Below, one piece after another: positions 1 to 9,673 of a DNA stretch of 64,000 bases. This stretch comes from Photobacterium gaetbulicola Gung47 (GTDB taxonomy: Bacteria > Pseudomonadota > Gammaproteobacteria > Enterobacterales > Vibrionaceae), in the NCBI GenBank assembly GCA_000940995.1, contig CP005974.1, forward strand, positions 2,666,001-2,730,000. The letters are read 5' to 3'. Both the position numbers and the translations under genes were made by a program. The notes under the pieces are model-generated. The model searched no databases. It was not told the DNA's origin and worked only from the letters and a program-made list of their open reading frames with translations. The first letter of the stretch is position 1. Each line of letters begins with the position of its first letter.

Positions 1-706
1 GCATGACATTCAAATTACCGATGTCATTGATTTTATTGAACGTGAAACTGGGCAAATTGCTGTCAATCACATCTATCCATCGTTTATTCTTTACAATGAC
101 AAAAGCAGTGATAATTTGATCACTAGCTTCTTAAATTGGCTGTTCAATACCATTATCGGTTTGCTCATTTTGTCGGTCACTTGGCCGTTAATAATAATCA
201 CTATAATTTGCATTAAATTGGAGGATGGCCTTACCGCTCCCGTTTTTTACACTCAGAAACGAGTTGGACTTAAAGGGAAAATATTCTCCATTTGCAAATT
301 TCGCAGCATGGTCATTGATGCGGAAAAGAATGGTGAACAAATGTCTGGAAAGTCTGACAATAGAATTACCCGTGTTGGGCGGATAATTAGAAAATACCGT
401 ATCGATGAACTGCCACAGTTATTTAATGTATTTAGCGGCAATATGTGCTTTGTTGGTCCACGACCAGAAAGGCCGCAATTCACTAAGCAGTTTGAAGATA
501 CGATTCCTTACTATTCTCACCGCCATAATGTAAAGCCAGGACTTACCGGCTGGGCACAACTCAAGTACCCCTATGGTGATGGCCTCAATGATGCGAGAGA
601 GAAGTTAAAATTTGATCTTTATTACATCAAACACCGCAGTTTAATGCTAGACATTCTCATTCTTATCAGGACTTCTGAGATTGTCATTTTTGGTAAGGGA
701 CGTTGA
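1..706 (+). CDS. Exopolysaccharide sugar transferase (initiating glycosyl-1-phosphate transferase), 5'-truncated
   Basis: This is the C-terminal part of a bacterial sugar transferase that loads the first sugar phosphate onto undecaprenyl phosphate at the inner membrane. The frame is open from base 2, and the TTG at 116 is only an internal codon, so the gene starts before the window. A hydrophobic segment (encoded about 130-220) precedes the catalytic part, which shows KFRSM, DELPQLFNV, VGPRPERP and PGLTGWAQ, all hallmarks of the family. The setting next to exosortase genes suggests the PEP-CTERM-associated (EpsB_2/TIGR03013-like) subgroup. It is the first visible gene of a plus-strand operon, and the next ATG lies 2 bases past its stop. 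Confidence 0.93.
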   Translation, partial: HDIQITDVIDFIERETGQIAVNHIYPSFILYNDKSSDNLITSFLNWLFNTIIGLLILSVTWPLIIITIICIKLEDGLTAPVFYTQKRVGLKGKIFSICKFRSMVIDAEKNGEQMSGKSDNRITRVGRIIRKYRIDELPQLFNVFSGNMCFVGPRPERPQFTKQFEDTIPYYSHRHNVKPGLTGWAQLKYPYGDGLNDAREKLKFDLYYIKHRSLMLDILILIRTSEIVIFGKGR

Positions 707-708
707 TT

Positions 709-1635
709 ATGGCAGATTTGTCTAACTCTCCACAAAAAGCTATTACAAATGCCATGACGATAGATGTCGAAGACTATTTCCATGTTGCCGCGCTTTCATC
801 TGTGATTACACGCGATCAATGGGGTGGAAAATACCCCCTCCGCGTTGAGGCCAGCACACAACGTATATTACAGATCCTCGATAACCATAACGTAAAAGCC
901 ACTTTTTTCGTCCTGGGCTGGGTGGCAGAGAACTGCCCACAGTTGATCAGGGCTATTGCTGCGGAAGGCCATGAAATTGCCAGCCATGGTTTTGCCCACC
1001 AGCCTGCCAATACACAGAGCCAGGATGCCTTTCATATAGACGTTGCACGGTCCAAAAACATTTTAGAGGCGCTGACCGGCAAGCCGGTTTATGGCTATCG
1101 AGCTCCTAGTTTTTCCATTGACCATTCCAACCCTTGGGCATTCGAAGTACTGCAACAGTTAGGCTTTGTCTATTCGAGCAGTACTTACCCCGTTAAACAT
1201 GATCACTATGGTGTACCTGACTGGCCGCGCTTCAAATATCAACGTCCCGAAGGTATCACGGAAATTCCGATCCCAACACTGACTAAGTTCGGCAAAAATA
1301 TTCCAATTGGCGGAGGCGGTTATTTCCGCTTTTACCCCTATACGTTAAGTCGCTACCTTATCCGTTCATTCCAGCAGCAGACTGGTCAACCTTATAGTTT
1401 CTACTTTCATCCCTGGGAAATCGATCCCGGCCAGCCCAAGGTTACCAATATTTCACAAAAGTCTCGGTTTCGGCACTATCTAAACCTCAACCGAATGGAA
1501 CAACGGCTCAATCGCTTATTGCAAGATTTTAAATGGAATTCGATGAACACTGTTTATCAACTACACGGGCATGAAAGCAATGCAGAATCTGACAGTACGG
1601 AAATTAACACCGAACGAACACCAATTATGGGATAA
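709..1635 (+). CDS. XrtA-system polysaccharide deacetylase
   Basis: This is a NodB-type carbohydrate esterase of about 308 residues that removes N- or O-acetyl groups from a polysaccharide or its lipid-linked precursor. The family signature TIDVEDYFHV is at residues 17-26 (Asp19 and Asp22), and the metal-binding His pair is in SHGFAH (His93 and His97). YRAPSFSI and FYFHPWEID follow, the latter typical of the DUF3473 tail of the exosortase-A-associated group (TIGR03006). The ATG at 709 is preferred over a TTG at 703. There is no signal peptide, so action is probably cytoplasmic or at the inner membrane face. The 3' end overlaps the next gene by about 56-65 bases. Confidence 0.92.
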   Translation: MADLSNSPQKAITNAMTIDVEDYFHVAALSSVITRDQWGGKYPLRVEASTQRILQILDNHNVKATFFVLGWVAENCPQLIRAIAAEGHEIASHGFAHQPANTQSQDAFHIDVARSKNILEALTGKPVYGYRAPSFSIDHSNPWAFEVLQQLGFVYSSSTYPVKHDHYGVPDWPRFKYQRPEGITEIPIPTLTKFGKNIPIGGGGYFRFYPYTLSRYLIRSFQQQTGQPYSFYFHPWEIDPGQPKVTNISQKSRFRHYLNLNRMEQRLNRLLQDFKWNSMNTVYQLHGHESNAESDSTEINTERTPIMG

Positions 1636-2620
1636 ATATGTCGATCACCACCCAGAGGGTAGCTTCTTTCACCTTTCTGGTTGGCTTGATGTTATAAATT
1701 CTGTTTTTGGTCATAAACATCATTATCTTCTGGCTGAGCAAGACACCAAATTAGTTGGTGTTCTCCCTTTATTTGAGCAAAAAAGCTGGCTGTTTGGCCA
1801 TGCTTTAATATCAACGCCTTTCTGTGTATATGGTGGTGCCCTATCGGACAGCGCTTCAATACGAGAAAAACTTGAGGCAGCCGCTTATGAGTTAGGCTGC
1901 CATCTCAATGTTGACTATGTCGAGCTCAGAGATAAGAATCCTATAGAGACAAAAGGGCCTTGGGTAACTCATTGCCATCATTCATCTTTTGAATGTTCAA
2001 TCCCGGCTGATCCTGATGCGATTCTTACTGGTGTCAAACGTAAGCAGCGAGCGGTAATACGCCATTCACAAAAAAACCAACTCCAGTGGGATAACAGCGA
2101 TAAACCGCAAGAATGCTTCAATCTATATGCCGAAAGTGTACGCAACTTAGGTACTCCTGTTTTTTCAGGCAAACTGTTCACGGCCCTGAAAGACAAGTTT
2201 GGGGATCGCTGCGAAACCTTGATTATTCAAGATAAAGATCAGCAACCAGTGTCTGGCGTGCTGAGCTTTTACTATAAGGATCAAGTGCTTCCTTACTATG
2301 GCGGCGGTAAATATGAGTCTCGTGATCTGAAAAGTAACGACTTTATGTATTTTCAACTTATGCATATTGCCCATCAAAAAGGCTTTACCCATTTTGATTT
2401 TGGACGCAGCAAACTCGACTCAGGCTCCTATAAATACAAGAAGCATTGGGGCATGACAGAAGTCCCATTACATTATCGTGTTGCCCTGGTGAAAGCTAAA
2501 TCCCTGCCCAACCTTTCACCCAATAACCCTAAATACAAGTATTTTATTAAGCTTTGGCAAAAACTCCCTTTGGGGCTGAGCCAGAAAGTTGGGCCTTTTT
2601 TATCTAAATATTTAGGGTGA
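1571..2620 (+). CDS. FemAB-like protein of the XrtA/PEP-CTERM system
   Basis: This 349-residue protein belongs to the GNAT-fold FemAB/Acetyltransf_6 group, whose exosortase-associated branch (TIGR03019) is found with EpsH/XrtA loci. Visible family features are the N-terminal WDKYVDHHPEGSFFHLSGW-type segment, the central KRKQRAVIRHSQK and the C-terminal YYGGGKYESRDLKSNDFMY and FDFGRSKLDSGSYKYKKHWG blocks. Members are thought to transfer an acyl or aminoacyl group, but the acceptor here is unknown. The start could be the ATG at 1571 or the ATG at 1580; either overlaps the deacetylase, suggesting translational coupling. The stop lies 3 bases before the next start. Confidence 0.88.
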   Translation: MKAMQNLTVRKLTPNEHQLWDKYVDHHPEGSFFHLSGWLDVINSVFGHKHHYLLAEQDTKLVGVLPLFEQKSWLFGHALISTPFCVYGGALSDSASIREKLEAAAYELGCHLNVDYVELRDKNPIETKGPWVTHCHHSSFECSIPADPDAILTGVKRKQRAVIRHSQKNQLQWDNSDKPQECFNLYAESVRNLGTPVFSGKLFTALKDKFGDRCETLIIQDKDQQPVSGVLSFYYKDQVLPYYGGGKYESRDLKSNDFMYFQLMHIAHQKGFTHFDFGRSKLDSGSYKYKKHWGMTEVPLHYRVALVKAKSLPNLSPNNPKYKYFIKLWQKLPLGLSQKVGPFLSKYLG

Positions 2621-2623
2621 TTT

Positions 2624-3835
2624 ATGAAAGAGCCACTACTGTATCTTTGCCATCGTATCCCATTCCCGCCTAACAAGGGCGATAAAATCACGACATACAA
2701 TATATTGAAGTTCCTCAGCCAGTATTATGATATCCACCTCGGCTGCTTTATCGACGATAAGTACGACGAACGGTATGAACAGCAGGTAGCTAGTTTCTGC
2801 GCCAGCTATACACTTATCCCAATATCAAGATCTTATAGCAAGATAAAAGGGTTAACCGCCCTAATAAGCGGTGATCCGATTACCCTGCCTTTTTATCGGC
2901 GTCGGTCGATGCAGCAATGGGTAAATAAGACAGTCGAACAATATCGTATTAACAAAGCTTTTATTTATTCTGGCTGTATGGCGCAATATGTTATGGCTCC
3001 CCCCCACCCGTTGCATACCGTTATGCACTTTGCCGATATCGACTCGGATAAATGGCGCCAATACGCGCAAAAAAGCCATGGGATAATGAAAGCGATTTAT
3101 CAGCGTGAGCACAAAACCTTGGCCAGTTATGAAAAAGCGGTTGCGCAAGCTTTCGCCGTGAGCTGCTTCGTCACACAAGCAGAAACAGAGACGTTTAAAG
3201 CCATGCTAGAGCCGGGCATACAAGGGAAAATCCTGCCATTGGAAAATGGCTTAGATAACGACTTTTTTTCGCCAAATGCCCCCATTCACCTTGGAGAACC
3301 TTATCCCCTCACCGAGGAGAACTATATTGTGTTTACAGGCGCAATGGATTATTGGGCAAATGCAGACGCAGTTAAATGGTTCGTCCAGCATGTATGGCCC
3401 CAAATTTATCAGGCCCACCATAATGCCAAACTCTATCTCGTTGGGAGCAGCCCTGGTCAGGAGGTTCAGGCACTGGCTACTCAGCCCGGTGTCATCGTCA
3501 CCGGTCGTGTCGAGGATGTCCGTCCTTACATAAAACACGCCAAAGCTGCAATTGCACCAATGCAAATCGCCCGTGGCGTCCAGAATAAAATGTTAGAAGC
3601 GATGGCGATGGCTAAACCCATTATCGTCTCGTCATTAACAATTGAAGGTATGGATGAGTGCCCATCGAGTAATCTTGTCGTTTCGGACAATCCCACTGAA
3701 ATTGCCGATTGGCTAATCAACAAATTGGAACAAAAGCCAGTAGATGCATCAGAGCTGCGTCAATGGATTGAGCGACGTTTCTGCTGGGAAGCTAAGCTGA
3801 GCCCGTTACTCAATTATCTAAATCAGCCATGCTGA
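2624..3835 (+). CDS. Glycosyltransferase, XrtA/PEP-CTERM-associated (TIGR03087-like)
   Basis: This is a 403-residue GT-B-fold glycosyltransferase. The N-terminus LYLCHRIPFPPNKGDKI is the diagnostic opening of the sugar transferase family found next to exosortase A (TIGR03087, stp1). A C-terminal Rossmann half follows, with FTGAMDYWANADAV, YLVGSSPGQEV, TGRVEDVRPY and the nucleotide-sugar region ARGVQNKMLEAMAMAKPIV, which carries the E in the usual place. It probably adds one sugar of the repeat unit at the cytoplasmic membrane face. It starts 3 bases after the FemAB-like gene, and its stop directly abuts the xrtA start. The donor sugar cannot be told from sequence. Confidence 0.9.
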   Translation: MKEPLLYLCHRIPFPPNKGDKITTYNILKFLSQYYDIHLGCFIDDKYDERYEQQVASFCASYTLIPISRSYSKIKGLTALISGDPITLPFYRRRSMQQWVNKTVEQYRINKAFIYSGCMAQYVMAPPHPLHTVMHFADIDSDKWRQYAQKSHGIMKAIYQREHKTLASYEKAVAQAFAVSCFVTQAETETFKAMLEPGIQGKILPLENGLDNDFFSPNAPIHLGEPYPLTEENYIVFTGAMDYWANADAVKWFVQHVWPQIYQAHHNAKLYLVGSSPGQEVQALATQPGVIVTGRVEDVRPYIKHAKAAIAPMQIARGVQNKMLEAMAMAKPIIVSSLTIEGMDECPSSNLVVSDNPTEIADWLINKLEQKPVDASELRQWIERRFCWEAKLSPLLNYLNQPC

Positions 3836-5272
3836 ATGAAACCGAGGACGGCAATGGGACAGAATAAAATCATGTTGATGCTACTGCCTATCATCGGCTG
3901 GGGCCTAGTCTATAATCAAGCTTTTTTAGATATGATTTCAATTTGGGGGGCATCAAAAACCTATGAACATGGATTCCTGATAATTCCTATCTGCCTTTGG
4001 ATTGCCTGGCTGCAGCGTCATCAATTTATGACTCAGCCGCAAAGCATCGCCTGGCTGCCCATATTTTTGCTACCTTTGCCCAATTTGTTATGGTTAATCG
4101 GGTATGCCGCCGACATTGCATTATTTGAGCATGTCGCTGCTGTCACCAGTTTCCAGCTGATACTCTGGGCCATGTTAGGAACACCCCGTGCAAAAGTCAT
4201 GTGGTTCCCAATTTGCTATCTCGTTTTTTGCATCCCGTTTGGCGAACAACTGATAGCCCCGCTGCAACAAATCACTGCAAACCTCGCGATCTTTTTCCTG
4301 CAGCTGGCAAACATTCCAGCTCTTCATGAAGGCTTGTCGATTACAATTCCTAATGGTCATTTCTTTGTCGCTGAAGCCTGCTCCGGCATTCGCTTTCTTA
4401 TCTCCAGCCTGGCGTTAGGTTGCCTCTTTGCCTATTTCCAGTTTACTAAAGTGTGGAAGCGCCTTGCCTTTATTGGCTTTTCTTTCATCTTTCCGATCAT
4501 CGCTAATGGTATCCGCGCCGCCGGGATTATTATGATCGGGTACTATACGGATATGGCGCATGCCACCGGTGCCGATCACCTTATTTACGGCTGGGTATTT
4601 TTCAGCATCATTATTTTCTGTATCTTTCTGGTGGCCAACCGCTTCGCAGACCCCTTGCCTACTCCGGGTAAACGTTCCGCGCCAATTCCCGTTATTAATG
4701 TCCCCGCAACCAAAGCGGTTGGGCTAACCACTGTCCTTCTGTTGTCATTTGCTTTGTGGGGAAAAAACATCACGCTATCAGAAGAGGATATTCTTGCCAC
4801 TCCTCCCATGATTGATGACAGCCACCCAGCCAAGGATACAACATGGGGGATCACCTTCCCGCATGCATCAAAAACACTATTGGCGACGAATCCTGTCACA
4901 GACACCTATTACTACACGGCGCGTTATTCCCTTTGGCAACCAAAAGGGGAGCTTATCAGTAGCGAAAACGCACTGTTTGACAAAGATGTTTGGTCCATTA
5001 ATCACAGTGCGCCTTTAGTGCTTGACCCCCAAACACAGGCAAACAGCCTTTCATTGATCAGTAAGACCGGCGCAGAGATACAAATCGTCTATTGGTACTG
5101 CATTAATACGTTTTGTAGTAACGATCCAATCACCATCAAACTAGTCAAAGCCGGATTACTGATTATTGGCGAACGAGGCCATGCTGATGTATTCGCCATA
5201 GCGAGCCCTGACGCCAAGCTCGCGGAACAGCATGCGAGGAAATGGCTCGCAGTAACTAACGCTAATCCATAA
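3836..5272 (+). CDS. xrtA: Exosortase A with fused EpsI domain
   Basis: This is a multi-pass membrane protease/transpeptidase proposed to cut PEP-CTERM proteins and pass them on for anchoring or glycosylation. Residues 1-270 hold about eight membrane segments and the exosortase triad: Cys182 in AEACSGIRF, Arg227 in NGIRAAG and His248 in ADHLIYGW. Residues from about 295 to 478 form a periplasmic EpsI-like domain, as in exosortase A proteins that carry EpsI as a fusion; the total of 478 residues fits that arrangement. The start ATG at 3836 abuts the preceding stop, and an alternative ATG at 3854 is possible. The gene is embedded in the operon with the amidotransferase and glycosyltransferases that define this system. 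Confidence 0.95.
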   Translation: MKPRTAMGQNKIMLMLLPIIGWGLVYNQAFLDMISIWGASKTYEHGFLIIPICLWIAWLQRHQFMTQPQSIAWLPIFLLPLPNLLWLIGYAADIALFEHVAAVTSFQLILWAMLGTPRAKVMWFPICYLVFCIPFGEQLIAPLQQITANLAIFFLQLANIPALHEGLSITIPNGHFFVAEACSGIRFLISSLALGCLFAYFQFTKVWKRLAFIGFSFIFPIIANGIRAAGIIMIGYYTDMAHATGADHLIYGWVFFSIIIFCIFLVANRFADPLPTPGKRSAPIPVINVPATKAVGLTTVLLLSFALWGKNITLSEEDILATPPMIDDSHPAKDTTWGITFPHASKTLLATNPVTDTYYYTARYSLWQPKGELISSENALFDKDVWSINHSAPLVLDPQTQANSLSLISKTGAEIQIVYWYCINTFCSNDPITIKLVKAGLLIIGERGHADVFAIASPDAKLAEQHARKWLAVTNANP

Positions 5273-5318
5273 CGCCGTAAACACAGCATACGGTAGTAGC
5301 TAAAACAGGGAGTTTAAA

Positions 5319-7199
5319 ATGTGTGGCATTTCCGGTGTGTTTAACCTGCATCAGCCTCATGTCATTGAGCCAACGTTGATCAAACGCATCAATCGGCTTC
5401 AAAGCCACCGAGGGCCAGATGACGAAGGCTATTATTTTGATGACTATGCTGCATTAGCGCATCGTCGATTATCTATCATCGATTTGGCCGGAGGCCACCA
5501 GCCGCTCTTCAATGAAGATAACAGTATTGTCGTTGTCTTCAATGGCGAAATCTATAACTTCCGTGAACTGGCATCTGAGCTAACGGCATTAGGACACCAG
5601 TTCCGTACCCTTAGCGATACCGAAGTGATCGTCCATGCCTGGGAGGCGTGGGGGGAAGAATGCATTCAACGCTTTCGTGGCATGTTTGCATTTGCACTGT
5701 GGGATACCAACACGCGAAAACTGTTCATTGGCCGTGACCGACTGGGCAAGAAACCGTTGTTTTATACCGTTACCCATCAGGGGCAGTTCTTGTTTGCCTC
5801 TGAACTCAAAGTACTGCTGGCCCATCCCGATGTTGACAAACAACTCCGTCCAGAGATGGCTGAAGAGTTTTTCATGTACGGTTATATTCCAGACCCGTTC
5901 AGTGCCTACAAACAGATCTTCAAACTTCAACCCGGCTCCTACCTCACCCTCGAGCCGGGCAGCCGGGTGAGTCCTCGCCAGTACTGGGATTTACAAGCGC
6001 CGCAACAAACCCTGAGCTGGAAAGAAACCCAGCAGACATTGATTGATAAACTCAAAGAAGCCATTGATATCCGGCTAATCGCCGATGTCCCGCTCGGGGC
6101 ATTCCTCTCTGGCGGGGTTGACTCCAGTGCTATCGTCTCGCTGATGGCTGAGCTTCAAAATACCCCTGTAAATACATGTGCTATCGGTTTTGACGAGCAA
6201 GACTACGACGAAAGCGATTATGCCCGCCAGATTGCCGAGCGCTATCAAACACAACATTTACAACAGATTGTCAGCCCGCACGATATCAGTCTGATTGATC
6301 AGCTTTGTGATATTTATGATGAGCCTTATGCCGATAGCTCAGCCCTACCAACCTTCAGGGTTTGCCAATTAGCCAGTCAACGCGTCAAAGTGGCGCTTTC
6401 CGGCGATGGTGGTGACGAAATCTTTGGGGGTTACCGCCGCCATCGCATGCATCTGGCCGAAGAAAAGTTGCGTAGCGCAATCCCCCATAAAATCCGTAAG
6501 CCGTTGTTCGGCTCTCTCGGACACCTATACCCCAAAGCTGATTGGGCTCCCCGTCATTTTAGGGCAAAAACCACCTTTCAATCTCTAGCTATGGATATGG
6601 TAGAAGGCTACGCCAACTCTGTCTCTAAACTACGTACTGATGAGCGGCAAAACTTATTCAGCCAGCAATACCGTCATCAGCTCAATGGCTATAACGGCAT
6701 CGAGATCCTTCACCAGCATGCGCGTCACCTTCCCTCTGATGACCCACTCAAACAAATCCAATACCTTGATATAAAGACATGGCTACCAGGTGATATTCTC
6801 ACCAAAGTTGATCGCGCTAGCATGGCAAACTCACTCGAAGTCAGGGCCCCATTGCTCGACCATGAATTTGTTGAGTGGGCGTTTTGTATTGATAGCAGAG
6901 ATAATATCAGGCGGAACGAAGGTAAATACGCGTTCAAAAAATCTCTCGAATCCCACGTCAGTAATGACATCCTCTATCGTCCGAAAATGGGATTTAGTAT
7001 GCCCATCTCGCACTGGTTCAGAACCAGTTTGCAGCCTAACCTGCACAAGCATGTTCTGTCTGAATCAATGTTTGACAGTGGTTTTTTCAATGTCGACTGG
7101 CTTAAAAAAATGGTTCACGATCATCAGCACGGTTACCGTGATCATGGTGCTTCGCTCTGGTGTCTATTAATGTTTTCGCAATTTATGGTGAGGCAATAA
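5319..7199 (+). CDS. Asparagine-synthase-like amidotransferase, exosortase A system
   Basis: This is a 626-residue class II glutamine amidotransferase fused to an asparagine-synthetase (PP-loop) domain. MCGISGVF gives the N-terminal nucleophile Cys2, and RGPDDEG and LAHRRLSIIDL are the glutaminase motifs. SGGVDSS at residues 264-270 is the ATP pyrophosphatase loop, with SGDGGDE further on. This is the TIGR03108-type amidotransferase found in exosortase A loci, where it probably amidates a uronic acid or similar acceptor instead of making free asparagine. The window also has a separate asnA for that purpose. A GGGAG-type ribosome site lies just before the ATG, and the next gene starts one base after its stop. 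Confidence 0.93.
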   Translation: MCGISGVFNLHQPHVIEPTLIKRINRLQSHRGPDDEGYYFDDYAALAHRRLSIIDLAGGHQPLFNEDNSIVVVFNGEIYNFRELASELTALGHQFRTLSDTEVIVHAWEAWGEECIQRFRGMFAFALWDTNTRKLFIGRDRLGKKPLFYTVTHQGQFLFASELKVLLAHPDVDKQLRPEMAEEFFMYGYIPDPFSAYKQIFKLQPGSYLTLEPGSRVSPRQYWDLQAPQQTLSWKETQQTLIDKLKEAIDIRLIADVPLGAFLSGGVDSSAIVSLMAELQNTPVNTCAIGFDEQDYDESDYARQIAERYQTQHLQQIVSPHDISLIDQLCDIYDEPYADSSALPTFRVCQLASQRVKVALSGDGGDEIFGGYRRHRMHLAEEKLRSAIPHKIRKPLFGSLGHLYPKADWAPRHFRAKTTFQSLAMDMVEGYANSVSKLRTDERQNLFSQQYRHQLNGYNGIEILHQHARHLPSDDPLKQIQYLDIKTWLPGDILTKVDRASMANSLEVRAPLLDHEFVEWAFCIDSRDNIRRNEGKYAFKKSLESHVSNDILYRPKMGFSMPISHWFRTSLQPNLHKHVLSESMFDSGFFNVDWLKKMVHDHQHGYRDHGASLWCLLMFSQFMVRQ

Positions 7200-7200
7200 C

Positions 7201-8448
7201 ATGAAACTACTAACCATCACCACCCTATATCCCAACGCTACTGATCCCAAACATGGGGTATTTGTCGAAAACAGGCTAAGGCATCTTCGCCAACACTATC
7301 CAGATGTCGAATGTACCGTTATTGCCCCGGTCCCCTGGTTTCCCTTTCGCCATGGCGTTTTTGGCCAGTATAGTCAATATGCATCCGTGCCCAGGGTTGA
7401 ACAACGTTACGGCATCACTGTCTACCATCCACGCTATGTGGTTGTCCCCAAAGTGGGGATGCAATTGACCCCCCATACCTTGACAAGGTGCCTGAAGAAA
7501 CAAATCAGTACCCTGCTCCAACAAGGGCTGGAGTTTGACTTGATTGATGGCCACTATTTTTTTCCCGATGGTGTTGCTATCGCCAATGTCGCTGAACAGA
7601 TCAATAAACCCTTTACGGTTACCGCGCGTGGTACAGACATTAACCTGATCCCTCAATTCCCTGGTCCATTACGCCAAATCAAGCATGTGTTACAACGCAG
7701 CAGCCATAACCTAGCTGTCTGTGAAGCCCTTCGCCAAACCATGATTATGCACGGGGCGGAACCTGCAAAAACCTCCACAGCACGAAACGGTGTTGACTTG
7801 AATGTGTTCCGCTTTGCGAATCAAGAGAAACAACACGCGCTCAGAGAAAAATTGGGACTACCATGCGAAGGGCCCATCTTTATTTCTGTCGGCTTGTTAA
7901 TCAAACGAAAGGGACATCACCTGGTTATCGAGGCAATGCAGTCGCACCCCACAGCCCGCCTGCTCATTGCCGGAACAGGGCCCGAACATAATAACCTCAA
8001 ACAATTGGCTAACAAATTGCGGTTGAGCAACCGGGTGACATTTCTGGGCGCTTTAAGCCAGCCGGAATTAGCCGACTATTTTGGTGCATGCGATCTCTCC
8101 GTCTTAGCGTCTGATCGTGAAGGCTGGGCGAATGTGCTGCTGGAATCTATGTCCTGCGGCACACCTGTTGTGGCAACCAATATATGGGGAACGCCGGAAG
8201 TCGTTCAAACCCCAAATGCAGGGCTGTTAGTCGAACGAAACCGCAAGGATATAGCCCGCGGCATCACGGAACTCCTTGCCAATTTGCCAAGCAGGCAGTC
8301 GACCCGGTTTTATGCAGAGCAATTCTCCTGGGATGAAACATCACACCTGCTCTATCAACTGTTCACCCGTTTGACTTCACCTTGCCCAGCGACATCTAAA
8401 CCGACGCAGGGAGCCACTGTTCACGAAGACAAGGAAACACAGCTATGA
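7201..8448 (+). CDS. Glycosyltransferase family 4
   Basis: This 415-residue GT-B retaining glycosyltransferase has an N-terminal acceptor domain beginning KLLTITTLYPNATDPKHGVF and a C-terminal GT1/GT4 donor domain. The donor domain shows ISVGLLIKRKGHH, LIAGTGPE and the EX7E motif (Glu307 in DREGWANVLLE, second Glu at 315). DxHYFFPDG in the first half is common in exopolysaccharide transferases of this type. It presumably adds one sugar to the lipid-linked repeat unit in the cytoplasm. It is tightly packed in the operon, with 1 base after the amidotransferase and a 4-base ATGA overlap with the next gene. Donor and acceptor are not predictable. Confidence 0.9.
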   Translation: MKLLTITTLYPNATDPKHGVFVENRLRHLRQHYPDVECTVIAPVPWFPFRHGVFGQYSQYASVPRVEQRYGITVYHPRYVVVPKVGMQLTPHTLTRCLKKQISTLLQQGLEFDLIDGHYFFPDGVAIANVAEQINKPFTVTARGTDINLIPQFPGPLRQIKHVLQRSSHNLAVCEALRQTMIMHGAEPAKTSTARNGVDLNVFRFANQEKQHALREKLGLPCEGPIFISVGLLIKRKGHHLVIEAMQSHPTARLLIAGTGPEHNNLKQLANKLRLSNRVTFLGALSQPELADYFGACDLSVLASDREGWANVLLESMSCGTPVVATNIWGTPEVVQTPNAGLLVERNRKDIARGITELLANLPSRQSTRFYAEQFSWDETSHLLYQLFTRLTSPCPATSKPTQGATVHEDKETQL

Positions 8449-9611
8449 AAATTCTTTACCATCACCGTGTAGCATCACGTGACGGTCAGTTCGTCCACAT
8501 TGAAGCAATCATTAATGTACTCAAAGCACAGGGGCATGAGGTGATTGTTGTGGCTCCCAAGATCAGTGAACAGACAGAATTCGGAGATAATGGTGGCTGG
8601 GTATCAACACTAAGGCAGCGGCTACCCGGTGCAATTGCCGAGCTGATGGAGTTTGGTTATTGTTTCTACGATTTTCTGTTACTCGCGCGCGCGATCAAAA
8701 AACATCAACCCGATGCCATCTACGAACGTTATAATCTTTTTTTGCCTTCCGGCATTTGGGCAAAGAAACTTTTTACCCTGCCGCTATTACTCGAGGTTAA
8801 TTCACCACTCTATCAAGAGCGCCATGACTATACCGGTATTCATTTACCAATGCTGGCCAAGTGGTCGGAATATTACACTTGGCGTAATGCCGACCATGTC
8901 TTGCCGGTCAGCCATGTATTGGCCGAGTTCATCTATGAGGCCGGCGTGAGCACTGAACAAGTCACGGTTATCCCTAACGGAATCGACCCGGCACATTTCA
9001 ACACTCACACACAACCTGAGCGTATGGCACAATTTCGAGGTAAAACAGTCCTTGGTTTCGTGGGCTTTTGCCGAGAATGGCATCAGCTAGACAAAGTCAT
9101 GGCAAGGATCGCCAGTCTCAATGATCCCGATATCCACCTCCTTATTATTGGCGATGGCCCGGTGCTCGATGAGCTTAGGGCAACGGCGAAACAGCTGAAA
9201 ATAACCGCTCAAACCCATATCACGGGGCTGATCCCCCGCGAAAAAATGCCGTGCTGGCTAGCACAAATTGATATTGCTCTCCAGCCCGCCGTTACCCCGT
9301 GGTGCTCCCCGCTCAAACTGATCGAATATTTAGCTTCTGGTAAGGCTATAGTGGCACCTAATGCACCCAATATAAAAGAGTTAGTCAATGATCAGCACAA
9401 TGCCCTGCTGTTCCAAAATGGTGACATGGATAACATGCTGCATGCGATAGAGCGACTTATTCATGACACGGCATTACGTCAACGTCTGCAATGTAACGCA
9501 AGCCAAACCATTGATGAAAAGCAATTAACTTGGCAGGGCAATGGAGAGAAAATTATCCAGTTGTTCACTCAGATAAGCACTGAAAAGCAACTGACAACAA
9601 AACCGATATAG
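8445..9611 (+). CDS. Glycosyltransferase family 4 (second)
   Basis: This is a 388-residue GT-B glycosyltransferase. It opens MKILYHHRVASRDGQFVHI, continues with IYERYNLFLPSG and ends with a GT4 donor domain (IGDGPVLDEL, ITGLIPREKM, PWCSPLKLIEYLASGKAIVAP). The donor motif carries one of the two usual glutamates in KLIEYLASG. Its opening resembles the family of exosortase-associated transferases, but the exact subgroup is not certain. The start overlaps the previous stop by 4 bases, so translation is likely coupled. A 62-base gap separates it from the next gene. Confidence 0.87.
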   Translation: MKILYHHRVASRDGQFVHIEAIINVLKAQGHEVIVVAPKISEQTEFGDNGGWVSTLRQRLPGAIAELMEFGYCFYDFLLLARAIKKHQPDAIYERYNLFLPSGIWAKKLFTLPLLLEVNSPLYQERHDYTGIHLPMLAKWSEYYTWRNADHVLPVSHVLAEFIYEAGVSTEQVTVIPNGIDPAHFNTHTQPERMAQFRGKTVLGFVGFCREWHQLDKVMARIASLNDPDIHLLIIGDGPVLDELRATAKQLKITAQTHITGLIPREKMPCWLAQIDIALQPAVTPWCSPLKLIEYLASGKAIVAPNAPNIKELVNDQHNALLFQNGDMDNMLHAIERLIHDTALRQRLQCNASQTIDEKQLTWQGNGEKIIQLFTQISTEKQLTTKPI

Positions 9612-9673
9612 ACCGTTATGCCTGTTGGCTTCTCTTCATTATCAATTCGCAAACAATCAGCGTGGAGCAAAGA

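Noticed and set aside
5319..7199. Housekeeping asparagine synthetase B
   Set aside because: Its place inside the exosortase A operon and family-type length fit the exosortase-associated amidotransferase better; asnA covers asparagine synthesis.
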